Source of the DNA: CBFHWY01 sp965659675 | GTDB lineage: Bacteria > Bacteroidota > Bacteroidia > Flavobacteriales_G > Salibacteraceae | Direction: 5' to 3' | NCBI GenBank assembly: GCA_965659675.1 | Contig: CBFHWY010000041.1 | Span: 1-23,793, forward strand | DNA length: 23,793 bases | Part shown: positions 9,612 through 16,910 of the stretch, in pieces | Layout of the letters: every line of letters starts with the position of its first letter | Numbering within the stretch: position 1 is the stretch's first letter | Notes under the pieces: generated by a model | What the model saw: only the letters and a program-made list of their open reading frames with translations | Databases searched by the model: none | What the model was told of the DNA's origin: nothing | Position numbers and translations under genes: made by a program

Positions 9612-10004
9612 ATGCCAAGTATTTTCACTCGCATCATCAAAGGAGATATCCCATCTCATAAAATAGCTGAGAATGAATCCTGCTTTGCCTTTCTGGATAT
9701 CAATCCTCTTCAAAAAGGACATACTTTGGTGATTCCCAAACGAGAGGAAGATGAATTCTTTGAGCTCAATGAATCAGAACTCAAAGAGTTGATCAGTTTT
9801 TCAAAACAGATCGCCTCCGCCATCAAGAAGGCCTTTCCATGCAATAGAGTGGGCATGTCCGTCATCGGACTTGAAGTTCCGCACGCTCACATTCATCTTA
9901 TTCCTATCAATGCTGAGGCGGATATGAACTTTGCTGAGCCTAAACTTCAGCTTTCACAAGAAGAATTGGTGCAGATCGCGAAAAAGATCAAAGCGGAGCT
10001 CTAG
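9612..10004 (+). CDS. HIT family protein (histidine triad nucleotide hydrolase)
   Basis: A 130-residue cytoplasmic histidine-triad protein. The catalytic motif HAHIHL (His91, His93, His95) is intact. The N-terminal half has the expected FTRIIKGDIPSHKI and AFLDINPLQKGHTLVIPK segments. Bacterial members of this branch hydrolyse purine nucleoside phosphoramidates or adenylated compounds, and the exact substrate here is not predictable. It starts 2 bases after greA, an arrangement consistent with an operon. Its TAG stop overlaps the stop of the convergent ruvC gene. Confidence 0.94.
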   Translation: MPSIFTRIIKGDIPSHKIAENESCFAFLDINPLQKGHTLVIPKREEDEFFELNESELKELISFSKQIASAIKKAFPCNRVGMSVIGLEVPHAHIHLIPINAEADMNFAEPKLQLSQEELVQIAKKIKAEL

Positions 10005-10567
10005 GACTTTGTCTTATCAGGGTTTTGTTTAACAAATGCTGCCCAGCCCGAGTACTTCTTAGTAGTGCCTCCATTATTCCCCTGAAAAAAGTGACACACC
10101 GCAGCGGCCATACCATCCGTGGCATCCAGGTCTTTAGGAAGCTCTTTTATCTTAAGGAGATTCTTCAGCATCATGGCAACCTGTTCTTTGGAAGCATTTC
10201 CATTGCCTGTGATCGATTGTTTGATCTTTTTGGGAGAGTACTCCGTAATTGGCACAGAACGGGTAAGTGCAGCGCTAATAGCAACTCCTTGTGCTCTTCC
10301 AAGTTTCAACATACTCTGTACGTTCTTTCCGTAGAATGGAGCCTCAATAGCAAGCTCATCGGGATGACGTTCATCGACCAATTCCTGCACCCTTTCGAAA
10401 ATGTGCTTCAATTTGACATAAGGGTCCTTTAACTTAAATAAATTGAGCACCCCCATATCGAGGTATTCCATTTTATTGTCGCGGACATGAATAAAACCAT
10501 AACCCATTATTGTCGTTCCGGGGTCTATACCCAGTATGATCCGATCCTTATTGTTTCTTTGCGCCAC
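10001..10567 (-). CDS. ruvC: Holliday junction resolvase RuvC
   Basis: RuvC endonuclease cuts Holliday junctions symmetrically, working with RuvAB in recombination repair. With the GTG start at 10567 the protein has 188 residues. The acidic catalytic residues are all present: D15 in LGIDPGTTIMGYG, E75 in LAIEAPFYGKN, and D148 and D151 in DATDGMAAA. The usual GNGNASKEQV loop is also seen. A longer frame begins at TTG 10603, but its 12 extra residues (IESDIDEDFSR) are not typical. A -7-like TACTTTTG on the minus strand at 10608-10601 would start transcription downstream of that TTG. GAGGA lies about 10 bases before the GTG. The C-terminal tail (GGTTKKYSGWAAFVKQNP) resembles Bacteroidota RuvC. 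It converges with the HIT gene and diverges from the flippase-like gene only 2 bases away. Confidence 0.95.
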   Translation of the reverse strand: MAQRNNKDRIILGIDPGTTIMGYGFIHVRDNKMEYLDMGVLNLFKLKDPYVKLKHIFERVQELVDERHPDELAIEAPFYGKNVQSMLKLGRAQGVAISAALTRSVPITEYSPKKIKQSITGNGNASKEQVAMMLKNLLKIKELPKDLDATDGMAAAVCHFFQGNNGGTTKKYSGWAAFVKQNPDKTKS

Positions 10568-10569
10568 CC

Positions 10570-11559
10570 TTGAGAAATCCTCGTCTATATCGCTCTCTAT
10601 CAAAAGTACTAAAGGCGCTTCTGCTCCTTCTTGCCCTGTTTTTCATTTATGAAAAAGTTTTCAAAGGTTGGGAGACAGGTGCTTTGAGCAAGCTCATTGA
10701 AGAAGTTTCGGGCTCAGGCTCACTCATGCTCCTGCTAGTGTCGGTCATTCTGATCCCGGTAAACTGGGGTATCGAGGCATTAAAATGGAGACTTATCGTA
10801 CAACCCTTTGAGCGGATACATTTTAAAAGAGCCTTTAAAGGAGTACTCTCCGGGGTGACCACCTCACTGGTATTCCCGAATCGAATTGGCGAGTTTTTGG
10901 GAAGGATCGCTCATATCGACTTTGAGCATCGTTGGCAGGGCTTTGCCATGTCTCTTTTGGGCAGTATGGCCCAGCTCGGGGTCACCCTTTCATTCGGAGG
11001 AGTGGCTTACATACTTTTTGAATACGTTTTTGGTTTCGACCCTTTTAGTCTATTGGATCTTCAGATCATTTACCCTCTTAGACTGGTCATATTGATATCA
11101 GTTGTGCTTACCGCATTTCTATTTGTGTATCCCAGGACTCTTAAATGGATCATCTCAAGAATGTTCCGAAAGCGATTTGGTGAAGAAGGTGTTTCATTTC
11201 TAGACAACTACAACTCCATATATATTTCAGCTATTCTGCTGCTCAGCGTGCTCCGCTATCTGGTATTCTGGTCTCAATACATGTTGGTATTCTCAGCTTT
11301 TGGAGCAGAGATCACCGCTGCTCAGGGTTTGATACTTATTCCACTTCTGTTCCTTGCCATTGCCGCAACTCCAAGCTTTTCCATTGGAGAGATCGGTATT
11401 CGTGAATTTTATGCCCTCGCTTTGGTATCAACCATTGGGTTAGAAGAGTTGTCGATCATGGGATCAACGCTCCTTATTTGGATATTTAATATCTTCCTTC
11501 CCTCAATGGTGGGCTGGGTGTTTCTGTGGAAAGCCAGGCTCTTTCCAGAAGATAAATGA
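10570..11559 (+). CDS. LPG synthase transmembrane-family protein (UPF0104-like)
   Basis: A 329-residue inner-membrane protein of the lysylphosphatidylglycerol synthase TM-region family (PF03706-like), with about eight hydrophobic segments. The first is LKALLLLLALFFIYEKVF. The family signature TPSFSIGEIGIREFYAL occurs near residues 265-281, and a Pro/Gly-rich NRIGEFLGR near residues 103-111. In MprF the equivalent part acts as a lipid flippase. No synthetase domain is attached here, so aminoacyl-lipid synthesis is not expected. The only reasonable start is TTG at 10570, because no ATG, GTG or other TTG lies between the preceding in-frame stop and the first membrane segment. The following glycosyltransferase overlaps by ATGA, so translation is coupled. 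Together they may make and move a glycosylated lipid (inference). Confidence 0.85.
   Translation: MRNPRLYRSLSKVLKALLLLLALFFIYEKVFKGWETGALSKLIEEVSGSGSLMLLLVSVILIPVNWGIEALKWRLIVQPFERIHFKRAFKGVLSGVTTSLVFPNRIGEFLGRIAHIDFEHRWQGFAMSLLGSMAQLGVTLSFGGVAYILFEYVFGFDPFSLLDLQIIYPLRLVILISVVLTAFLFVYPRTLKWIISRMFRKRFGEEGVSFLDNYNSIYISAILLLSVLRYLVFWSQYMLVFSAFGAEITAAQGLILIPLLFLAIAATPSFSIGEIGIREFYALALVSTIGLEELSIMGSTLLIWIFNIFLPSMVGWVFLWKARLFPEDK
10601..10608 (-). promoter_or_regulatory. Candidate -7 box for ruvC
   Basis: On the minus strand the bases read TACTTTTG, an exact match to TAnnTTTG, about 34 bases before the GTG start of ruvC. No clear -33 TTG was seen at the normal spacing, so this is a half-site. It sits inside the 5' coding region of the divergent membrane-protein gene. 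Confidence 0.35.
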
Positions 11560-12638
11560 TGCTCTATTCTCTTTGCCTTTTCCTTGCATACTTCTTTCTT
11601 TTTCTATTCTATGCACTATTTCAGAAGACAAAAAAGAGAGCCACTCAACAGTCCCCTAAAAAGATCGCTATTTTGATTCCATTGAGGAACGAAGCTTCGA
11701 ACCTACCCGAACTGTTTCATGATCTCCTCGCCCAGAATCACCCTTCAGACTTAATGCATATTGTGTTCTGGAACGATGCAAGTACAGATCAGAGCAAAAC
11801 ACTCATTGAGTCATTCATAGAAGCTAATCAAGAGATTCAAATAGACCTGGTCAACGAGGAGGAACAGATAGGCAAAAAACAGATCATCATGAAGGCTGTT
11901 GATCACCTTGATACCGAATGGATCTTACTTTGTGATGCCGATACCCGTTTTGGCCCAGACAGACTTAGTAAGCTTTGTCAATATTCTGATGATCGCTTAG
12001 ATCTCATCATTGGAAAAGTAGCCTTATCGGGCAACTCCTTCTTTCAGAAGCTGCAGGTCCTTGAGTATGATACCATGATGACCATAGCTCAAGCTACGTC
12101 CAATATGGGAGATCCAATCCTGGGAAGTTCAGCAAATCTCTTGTTCAGAACAGAAGCTTTTAAAAAAGCAAAGCCCTATCAGAACAACCTGAATACAGCA
12201 TCAGGAGATGATGTTTTTCTGATCAACTCAATCAAAAAGCTCAGGAAAAAGAACGCCCTTTTCGTCTCAGATTCTGCTGCCTACGTGTATTCTGAAGCAC
12301 ATCATTCGGTGAAGGCGACATTGCGTCAGCGATTGAGGTGGGCCGGTAAGAACCCCCTGGTTAAAGACTATCGCTATCAGTTAGCCGCCTCAGCAAGTTT
12401 ATTCTGCAACATCGTGCTTGTGATCATGCTCATTGTGGCTCTTTTTGTAAAAAGCTATCAGTATGTTTTTTTGCTCGCATTTGGAATCAAGTTCATATCA
12501 GAACTCATACTTTATTTCCGCATGAAAAAAAGTGAAGGGCTTTCCCTGATCCACTTCCTTACACTCAACCTCATTTATCCATTCTATGTAACCTTAGTTG
12601 GACTCTTGTCGTTTGTAATAAGACCCAGTTGGAAGTAA
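11556..12638 (+). CDS. Family 2 glycosyltransferase, membrane-anchored
   Basis: A 360-residue GT2 (GT-A fold) processive-type glycosyltransferase. It has an N-terminal membrane anchor (residues 3-22), then IAILIPLRNEASNLPEL (37-53) and WNDASTDQS (72-80). The metal/nucleotide-sugar DAD motif is in LLCDADTRF (124-132), the acceptor-side GDD motif is at 217-219, and QRLRW at 258-262 is the Q-x-x-R-W-like signature. At least two C-terminal membrane helices follow (about 283-298 and 302-317), with more hydrophobic stretches to the end. It resembles enzymes that glycosylate lipid carriers or extend polysaccharides with the active site in the cytoplasm. Acceptor and sugar are unknown. The ATG overlaps the stop of the upstream flippase-like gene (ATGA); a second ATG follows immediately. 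Confidence 0.9.
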   Translation: MMLYSLCLFLAYFFLFLFYALFQKTKKRATQQSPKKIAILIPLRNEASNLPELFHDLLAQNHPSDLMHIVFWNDASTDQSKTLIESFIEANQEIQIDLVNEEEQIGKKQIIMKAVDHLDTEWILLCDADTRFGPDRLSKLCQYSDDRLDLIIGKVALSGNSFFQKLQVLEYDTMMTIAQATSNMGDPILGSSANLLFRTEAFKKAKPYQNNLNTASGDDVFLINSIKKLRKKNALFVSDSAAYVYSEAHHSVKATLRQRLRWAGKNPLVKDYRYQLAASASLFCNIVLVIMLIVALFVKSYQYVFLLAFGIKFISELILYFRMKKSEGLSLIHFLTLNLIYPFYVTLVGLLSFVIRPSWK

Positions 12639-12746
12639 TCCACAGGTCTGCAAACAATGGAGTCAATAAGTATAGCAGCTGCCGCCCTAAATTTTTTTCG
12701 CGCCCAAGCAGGGAAGCGATCTTCACGACCCTGGGTTAATTGACGT
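12639..12746 (+). other. Intergenic region with an in-frame 28-codon mini-ORF
   Basis: This 108-base gap contains an ATG at 12657 that opens a 28-codon frame (MESISIAAAALNFF...SSRPWVN) ending in TGA at 12741-12743. It is in the same frame as the large membrane protein whose TTG start lies only three bases further on, at 12747. The gap also holds a run of seven T (12692-12698) and a small hairpin GAAG-CGAT-CTTC (12713-12724) flanked by CAGG/CCTG. No exact TAnnTTTG box was found. It may be a leader peptide, the severed N-terminus of the next gene, or chance. Confidence 0.35.
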
Positions 12747-15362
12747 TTGCTCATCACTGATATTTACGATCAAAAAAAAGACCCTGCCGAGATCAAATTC
12801 CTGGTCAACAGAGGGGTACAGCTAAGCTCCAGACTGAAATCGGTTGAAGATGCAGCAGCATTCGTAAAGCGATACGCAAAGCAGATGAAGGAAGTAGTGG
12901 GCTTAATGGAAGCCTTTTTCATCATCCTTCGAAACCACAATCAGTTTCTGGCAGAAAAAACGCATCGCATACATTGGGAACAGTTTCTTGAGATATGCGG
13001 AATAAAGGGAGGCCTCAGAGAGGAGATCGAGCATCACAGTGGGGACATCGTTGAGCGTTTTGAAGACAGAAGCTTTAAACTTAATATCTCTACGGGGTCA
13101 AGCCTCCATTTGATCCTGCTGGATTTCATTTTGAGATGGATATCCTTAGGTCTGCTGAAGACACATCAATTAGACGAGCTAAATGAGCTCACCATGGGTT
13201 TTGACAATGTGGTTGGCTTCTTTTTTGTCATTCAGATCTTTGTGATACCTGCCATCATTATAGTACTTGGGCTCCTGCGAAATAAGCACATCGTGGAGCG
13301 GCTGCAGAAACTCACGCGAGAGATCGGCTTAGCTAACTTAAAATTCGTGGCAAAGCAGTCAGCATGGGATTACTCGCTACTTGTCCTCTTTGTGATGTGT
13401 GGGCTATACATCAGTCAGAGTCTCATCCCAGGTAAGCCTACAGAAAAGCTTGTGCTGGCTATGTTGGTCTCCGTCTTTTACCTGGTCTACCTAATGATCT
13501 TTCTGCGGCTCTTCTCCAAAAAGATACCAACCATCGATCAGATCAATCATCAGTTAAAGCTCAATGAAAAAAGTGGCATCGCCAAAGAACTTGATCCGGA
13601 TGAGAACGATGAAGAGATCGTCAACCTTGAAGTGCGTCTGCGTTCAGTAAATGAGAAGATGAATGCCTATGTTCTGGAGGCCACATTATTTGGTGCTCTA
13701 GCCTTTAGCGGCTTCCTGCAGATCGTGGCATCAGAGGTTTTTACGATCGGGGATATCAAGATCTTCACCGCAAAACTTTTCACACTGTTCGACGGTGTGG
13801 TCAATTTCGATACTGCATATTTAAGTGTATTCATGCAATACATGAATTCACGCGAAGGTCTGCTCGCCCTGATCTGTTACGAGAGTCTCTTCTGTTCCAT
13901 CTTCTTCCTCTCTGTTATTGCCTCACGTTTGCGTTTTTCCCGACTTACTGATGTGATCGATAAGGCACTGCAGCTCTCGCGTTCATATAATCTGAAGGAA
14001 GAGGATCTCCTCAACAATCAGAACAGAGATATGGACGATATCAGGGTTCAAAAGTTCAACAAGCAAATTCGTGATGTCCTGAAGATCGGTAACAAGGAAC
14101 AAAAGAAGATAACCCCGATCATGGAGTACATGGCATTCTTTAGAAATCTTGGTGTGATTTCCTTTTTCGTCATCCTGATCACCGCTGCCCTGTTCATCTC
14201 TGTGGAACTATCGCTCATCTTTTGCTCTATCCTCCTACTCTCCTTCCTCTACTTCAAATTTGATGACATCCTCTTCTTCTTCAGGTCACTAACACTGCGT
14301 ATCGAAGAGTTCTATTTTTCAGTTTATCAATATGTAAGTCCTATTGCCTGGGGAGTCATACTCTTTGCAGCTATTCTGAGATCCCTGGATATCGGATTTG
14401 GCAACCTTCTTCTCTTGCTGGGCTTCACGGCTTTAAGTATTCACAACCTACTCACCATTTTTGTCCCCGAACTGGATCATGTTCGTCATGGCTCCTCTAA
14501 CCAAATGAAGGATCTCATGGACAAGGTATTCAAGGTCGCTTTGGCGGTATTCTTCCTGGCCTGGTATTTTAACGTCCAAAACTTTCCGGGGGCAGAGGGA
14601 ATCTTCACCCTTAGCGCGGTAGCTTTCAGTTTATTCTTCTTTTTCTATCCGCTTATTCCTAGAGCAAGCAGAGGTCTGCAACTCCTCAGTTCATTTACAC
14701 TTGGACTGTCGGTTACCCCTTTCATCTTTACTTTCTACGGACTCGAGTCGGCAAGCTTGCTTACCATTATCATAAGTCCACTGATTATAGTCTTGCTCGT
14801 TCAGGCCTTCAGCAGACCACATATCTTTAAGAATAATGCCCGCAAGGTGCTGATCGCACTCGCACTATTGTACAGCACAAGATTCATTGAGTACAACAAC
14901 TTTGTCTTTCAAGAGATGCGCTTTGATATTTCAAGCTATGATAAATTCATAGTGGAACAGGATCTGCTCACCTCCCTTGAAAAGTTTGAAAACCCGGAGT
15001 CAAAACAGGAGTTTGACTCACTGCTTTACTATAAATCACGTTACATCAATTCATGCATCGACCATAGCAGTTCTTTCGAAATGAACCGTGAAGCAGAGAC
15101 GCTCGTTAAGCTCGGGCAATATGATGAACGTTTCCTCGAGTTAGCCGATGAGGTTCTGGCTCTTTCTCTTGAATCAGACAAAATCTTTCAGAATTATGTC
15201 AATCGTCTTGAAGTTTTAATAGCTTTGGACAAGTACCTTGAAGCCCACGACTTAGCTGAAGAGCTTATGGAGTACAGCCTCTTGAATGAAAGCAAAATTC
15301 GTCAGGAGGAAGCCAGAAAATATCTGGACAGGGTGAACAGGGGCTTGACCAGCAACTCATGA
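12747..15362 (+). CDS. Large polytopic membrane protein, unrecognised
   Basis: I do not recognise this 871-residue protein. It has about 110 soluble residues at the N-terminus, then roughly 13 hydrophobic segments separated into two blocks by a charged stretch at about residues 400-460. Clear membrane segments include VVGFFFVIQIFVIPAIIIVL, LVLAMLVSVFYLVYLMIF, FFVILITAALFISVELSLIF and SLLTIIISPLIIVLLVQAF. The last ~130 residues are soluble, helical and TPR-like (for example LVKLGQYDERFLELADEVLAL and LDKYLEAHDLAEELMEY). The TTG at 12747 is the first possible start after an in-frame TGA; the next ATG, at 12885, would discard plausible coding sequence. A run of eight A lies at 12772-12779. It overlaps the SPOR gene by ATGA, implying co-translation and a shared cell-envelope role (inference). 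Confidence 0.8.
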   Translation: MLITDIYDQKKDPAEIKFLVNRGVQLSSRLKSVEDAAAFVKRYAKQMKEVVGLMEAFFIILRNHNQFLAEKTHRIHWEQFLEICGIKGGLREEIEHHSGDIVERFEDRSFKLNISTGSSLHLILLDFILRWISLGLLKTHQLDELNELTMGFDNVVGFFFVIQIFVIPAIIIVLGLLRNKHIVERLQKLTREIGLANLKFVAKQSAWDYSLLVLFVMCGLYISQSLIPGKPTEKLVLAMLVSVFYLVYLMIFLRLFSKKIPTIDQINHQLKLNEKSGIAKELDPDENDEEIVNLEVRLRSVNEKMNAYVLEATLFGALAFSGFLQIVASEVFTIGDIKIFTAKLFTLFDGVVNFDTAYLSVFMQYMNSREGLLALICYESLFCSIFFLSVIASRLRFSRLTDVIDKALQLSRSYNLKEEDLLNNQNRDMDDIRVQKFNKQIRDVLKIGNKEQKKITPIMEYMAFFRNLGVISFFVILITAALFISVELSLIFCSILLLSFLYFKFDDILFFFRSLTLRIEEFYFSVYQYVSPIAWGVILFAAILRSLDIGFGNLLLLLGFTALSIHNLLTIFVPELDHVRHGSSNQMKDLMDKVFKVALAVFFLAWYFNVQNFPGAEGIFTLSAVAFSLFFFFYPLIPRASRGLQLLSSFTLGLSVTPFIFTFYGLESASLLTIIISPLIIVLLVQAFSRPHIFKNNARKVLIALALLYSTRFIEYNNFVFQEMRFDISSYDKFIVEQDLLTSLEKFENPESKQEFDSLLYYKSRYINSCIDHSSSFEMNREAETLVKLGQYDERFLELADEVLALSLESDKIFQNYVNRLEVLIALDKYLEAHDLAEELMEYSLLNESKIRQEEARKYLDRVNRGLTSNS

Positions 15363-16438
15363 CTAAGAAAAGACTTAGCGGAAGAGAAAGGGATCGTTTG
15401 GCCAGACAAAAGGGCGCAGCGAACAAACGCCCTGTTCGCAAGTCTAGTCCTCCTCCTCAAAAGAAGGAAAGCCCAAAGGAGGAGCAAAAGCCAGAAATTG
15501 ATAAAGTAGCACAGGAGAAGAAAGAAAGCCCTCCCAAAGCTGCGGAACCAAAAAAAGAAGTCCAATCAACTAAAGAACAAACGCAAAAAGCGAAAGAAGA
15601 ACCCAAAGCGAAAGCTGAAAGCAGCAGCACTGCCAAAGCTGAGAGCAAGAGTGAAGAAGTTCAAAAAAAGACTGAAACAAGCACAAAACAAGAAGAACAG
15701 AAAGAAGAAAAAGAAATAAAGAGATCTGCACCTAAAACGTTCTCTGCCATACAAAAAGAAGGTGCTGCGAAACCTGTGAAAAAACAGGAAACCGTAAAAG
15801 GTGAAACTAAATCAAGTGTTATGGCAGAGCAAACTGAGAATCAGACTCAGGACAATGAAGGAGGTGACCACAGTCATCTTGTTGAAAATGTGAGTACCAA
15901 ACCCCTTCGATTCGCCTTATTGGCGGCCGTAGGAGTAGTACTCATTATCTTTCTAAGTCAACAATATGGCCCTTCTCATGACCACGGGCATTCCGAAGCA
16001 ACAAAAACGGAGGAATCTAAACCCGAGGAAATGAATGAAGAAGCTATTCCGGTGATGGAAGAAGCTGCTGAAGAGGCTGAAGCTCCTGCAGAGGAGTCCG
16101 AAGCACCAGCTGCTGAGTCTGAAACAAGCGAAGATGAAACCACTTCCTCCAATGAAATGGGGGAAGCGGTTAAATCCGCTTCTGAAGCTGCCGCACTTCA
16201 AAAACCGATATGGGGACTTGCAACTGCTGCTGTTAAGTCTGAATCTGAAGCAAAACAACGCGCCTCAAATCTCCGTAGCAAAGGCTTTGATGCCACATAC
16301 ATCTATCTTCCTGATTACATCCCGAACGGTTTGGATTACTACCGTGTTTTCATAGGTCCCTTCCCAGGAGAGGCTGGCGCTAGAAAGGCTCAGCAGAGTT
16401 ACGATCAGTCTGACGCCTATATTTTCTCCATCAAATAA
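15359..16438 (+). CDS. Single-pass SPOR-domain protein
   Basis: A 359-residue bitopic membrane protein with FtsN-like topology. Residues 1-180 are cytoplasmic by topology, very rich in Lys, Glu, Ser and Ala, and probably disordered. The single membrane helix is at ~184-202 (RFALLAAVGVVLIIFL). A Glu/Ala-rich periplasmic linker (~212-280) leads to the C-terminal SPOR domain (~283-359), with WGLATAAVKSESEAKQRA, DYYRVFIGPFPG and a final YIFSIK strand. SPOR domains bind glycan strands stripped of stem peptides, usually at division sites. His clusters flank the membrane helix: HSH at 171-173 and HDHGH at 207-211. The start overlaps the upstream stop (ATGA), and the next gene begins with no gap. The long cytoplasmic tail is unusual beside FtsN. 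SPOR and membrane segment are firm; role in division is inference. Confidence 0.88.
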   Translation: MTKKRLSGRERDRLARQKGAANKRPVRKSSPPPQKKESPKEEQKPEIDKVAQEKKESPPKAAEPKKEVQSTKEQTQKAKEEPKAKAESSSTAKAESKSEEVQKKTETSTKQEEQKEEKEIKRSAPKTFSAIQKEGAAKPVKKQETVKGETKSSVMAEQTENQTQDNEGGDHSHLVENVSTKPLRFALLAAVGVVLIIFLSQQYGPSHDHGHSEATKTEESKPEEMNEEAIPVMEEAAEEAEAPAEESEAPAAESETSEDETTSSNEMGEAVKSASEAAALQKPIWGLATAAVKSESEAKQRASNLRSKGFDATYIYLPDYIPNGLDYYRVFIGPFPGEAGARKAQQSYDQSDAYIFSIK

Positions 16439-16840
16439 GTGAAGGCACAAGAGGATTGCATCCTTTTCTTTGACGGCTACTGCAATTTATGCAATGGGCT
16501 TGTGGATTTCCTGATCCAACGGGATCAAAAAAAACTCATCCACTTTGCTCCCCTAAGTGGAAGCACAGCGGAAGATCTGCTCAGCACTGAATTGCGAAAG
16601 AAAGTCGATAGCGTGATCTTGTACTATCAGGGTAGGCTGTACCTCAGATCCACTGCGGCTATTTGGACCCTTTCTTTACTTGGAGGAGCATGGAAGCTGA
16701 TCCTGGTCCTGTTCATCTTTCCCGCCTTCATGCGAGACCCCATCTACAAGCTTATCGCCAGAAACAGATACCGCTGGTTTGGCAAAAAAGAACACTGCAG
16801 AATTCCAAATGAAGATGAAAAAGAACGTTTTTTAGACTAA
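16439..16840 (+). CDS. DCC-family thiol-disulfide oxidoreductase (DUF393)
   Basis: A 133-residue protein of the DCC/DUF393 family, related to thioredoxin-fold oxidoreductases. The defining motif FFDGYCNLCNG carries the CxxC pair C15 and C18 preceded by D12. Other typical features are IHFAPLSG, a central GAAWT-like STAAIWTLSLLGGAW segment, and the C-terminal RNRYRWFGKKEHC. Members are thought to act in thiol redox chemistry, but substrates are unknown. The GTG start abuts the SPOR-gene stop with no spacer, and no in-frame ATG lies ahead of the CxxC motif. This indicates translation coupled to the SPOR gene and makes it the last gene of the three-gene unit. Confidence 0.9.
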   Translation: MKAQEDCILFFDGYCNLCNGLVDFLIQRDQKKLIHFAPLSGSTAEDLLSTELRKKVDSVILYYQGRLYLRSTAAIWTLSLLGGAWKLILVLFIFPAFMRDPIYKLIARNRYRWFGKKEHCRIPNEDEKERFLD

Positions 16841-16858
16841 CCACCCATCACAACTTAG

Positions 16859-16888
16859 TTTGAAGGCCTTGTCGACTTTCTATATTTG
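16859..16888 (+). promoter_or_regulatory. Bacteroidota-type promoter (-33/-7) for the BNR gene
   Basis: TTTG at 16859-16862 and TATATTTG at 16881-16888 are separated by 18 bases, matching the TTTG...TAnnTTTG promoter of Bacteroidota primary sigma factor. Transcription would begin near 16894, giving a leader of about 17 A-rich bases before the ATG at 16911. It is the most complete promoter in the window. Confidence 0.75.
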
Positions 16889-16910
16889 AGCATATAAAAT
16901 TAAAGCAACT

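Noticed and set aside
10025..10432. Plus-strand open frame opposite ruvC
   Set aside because: It overlaps the catalytic region of ruvC on the other strand and its translation has no protein-like features.
10570..11559. Full MprF lysyl-phosphatidylglycerol synthase
   Set aside because: Only the transmembrane part is present; the C-terminal synthetase domain is missing and the next gene is a glycosyltransferase.
12709..12735. Possible terminator (GAAG-CGAT-CTTC flanked by CAGG/CCTG)
   Set aside because: The stem is short and interrupted and no T-tract follows; it cannot be called an intrinsic terminator.
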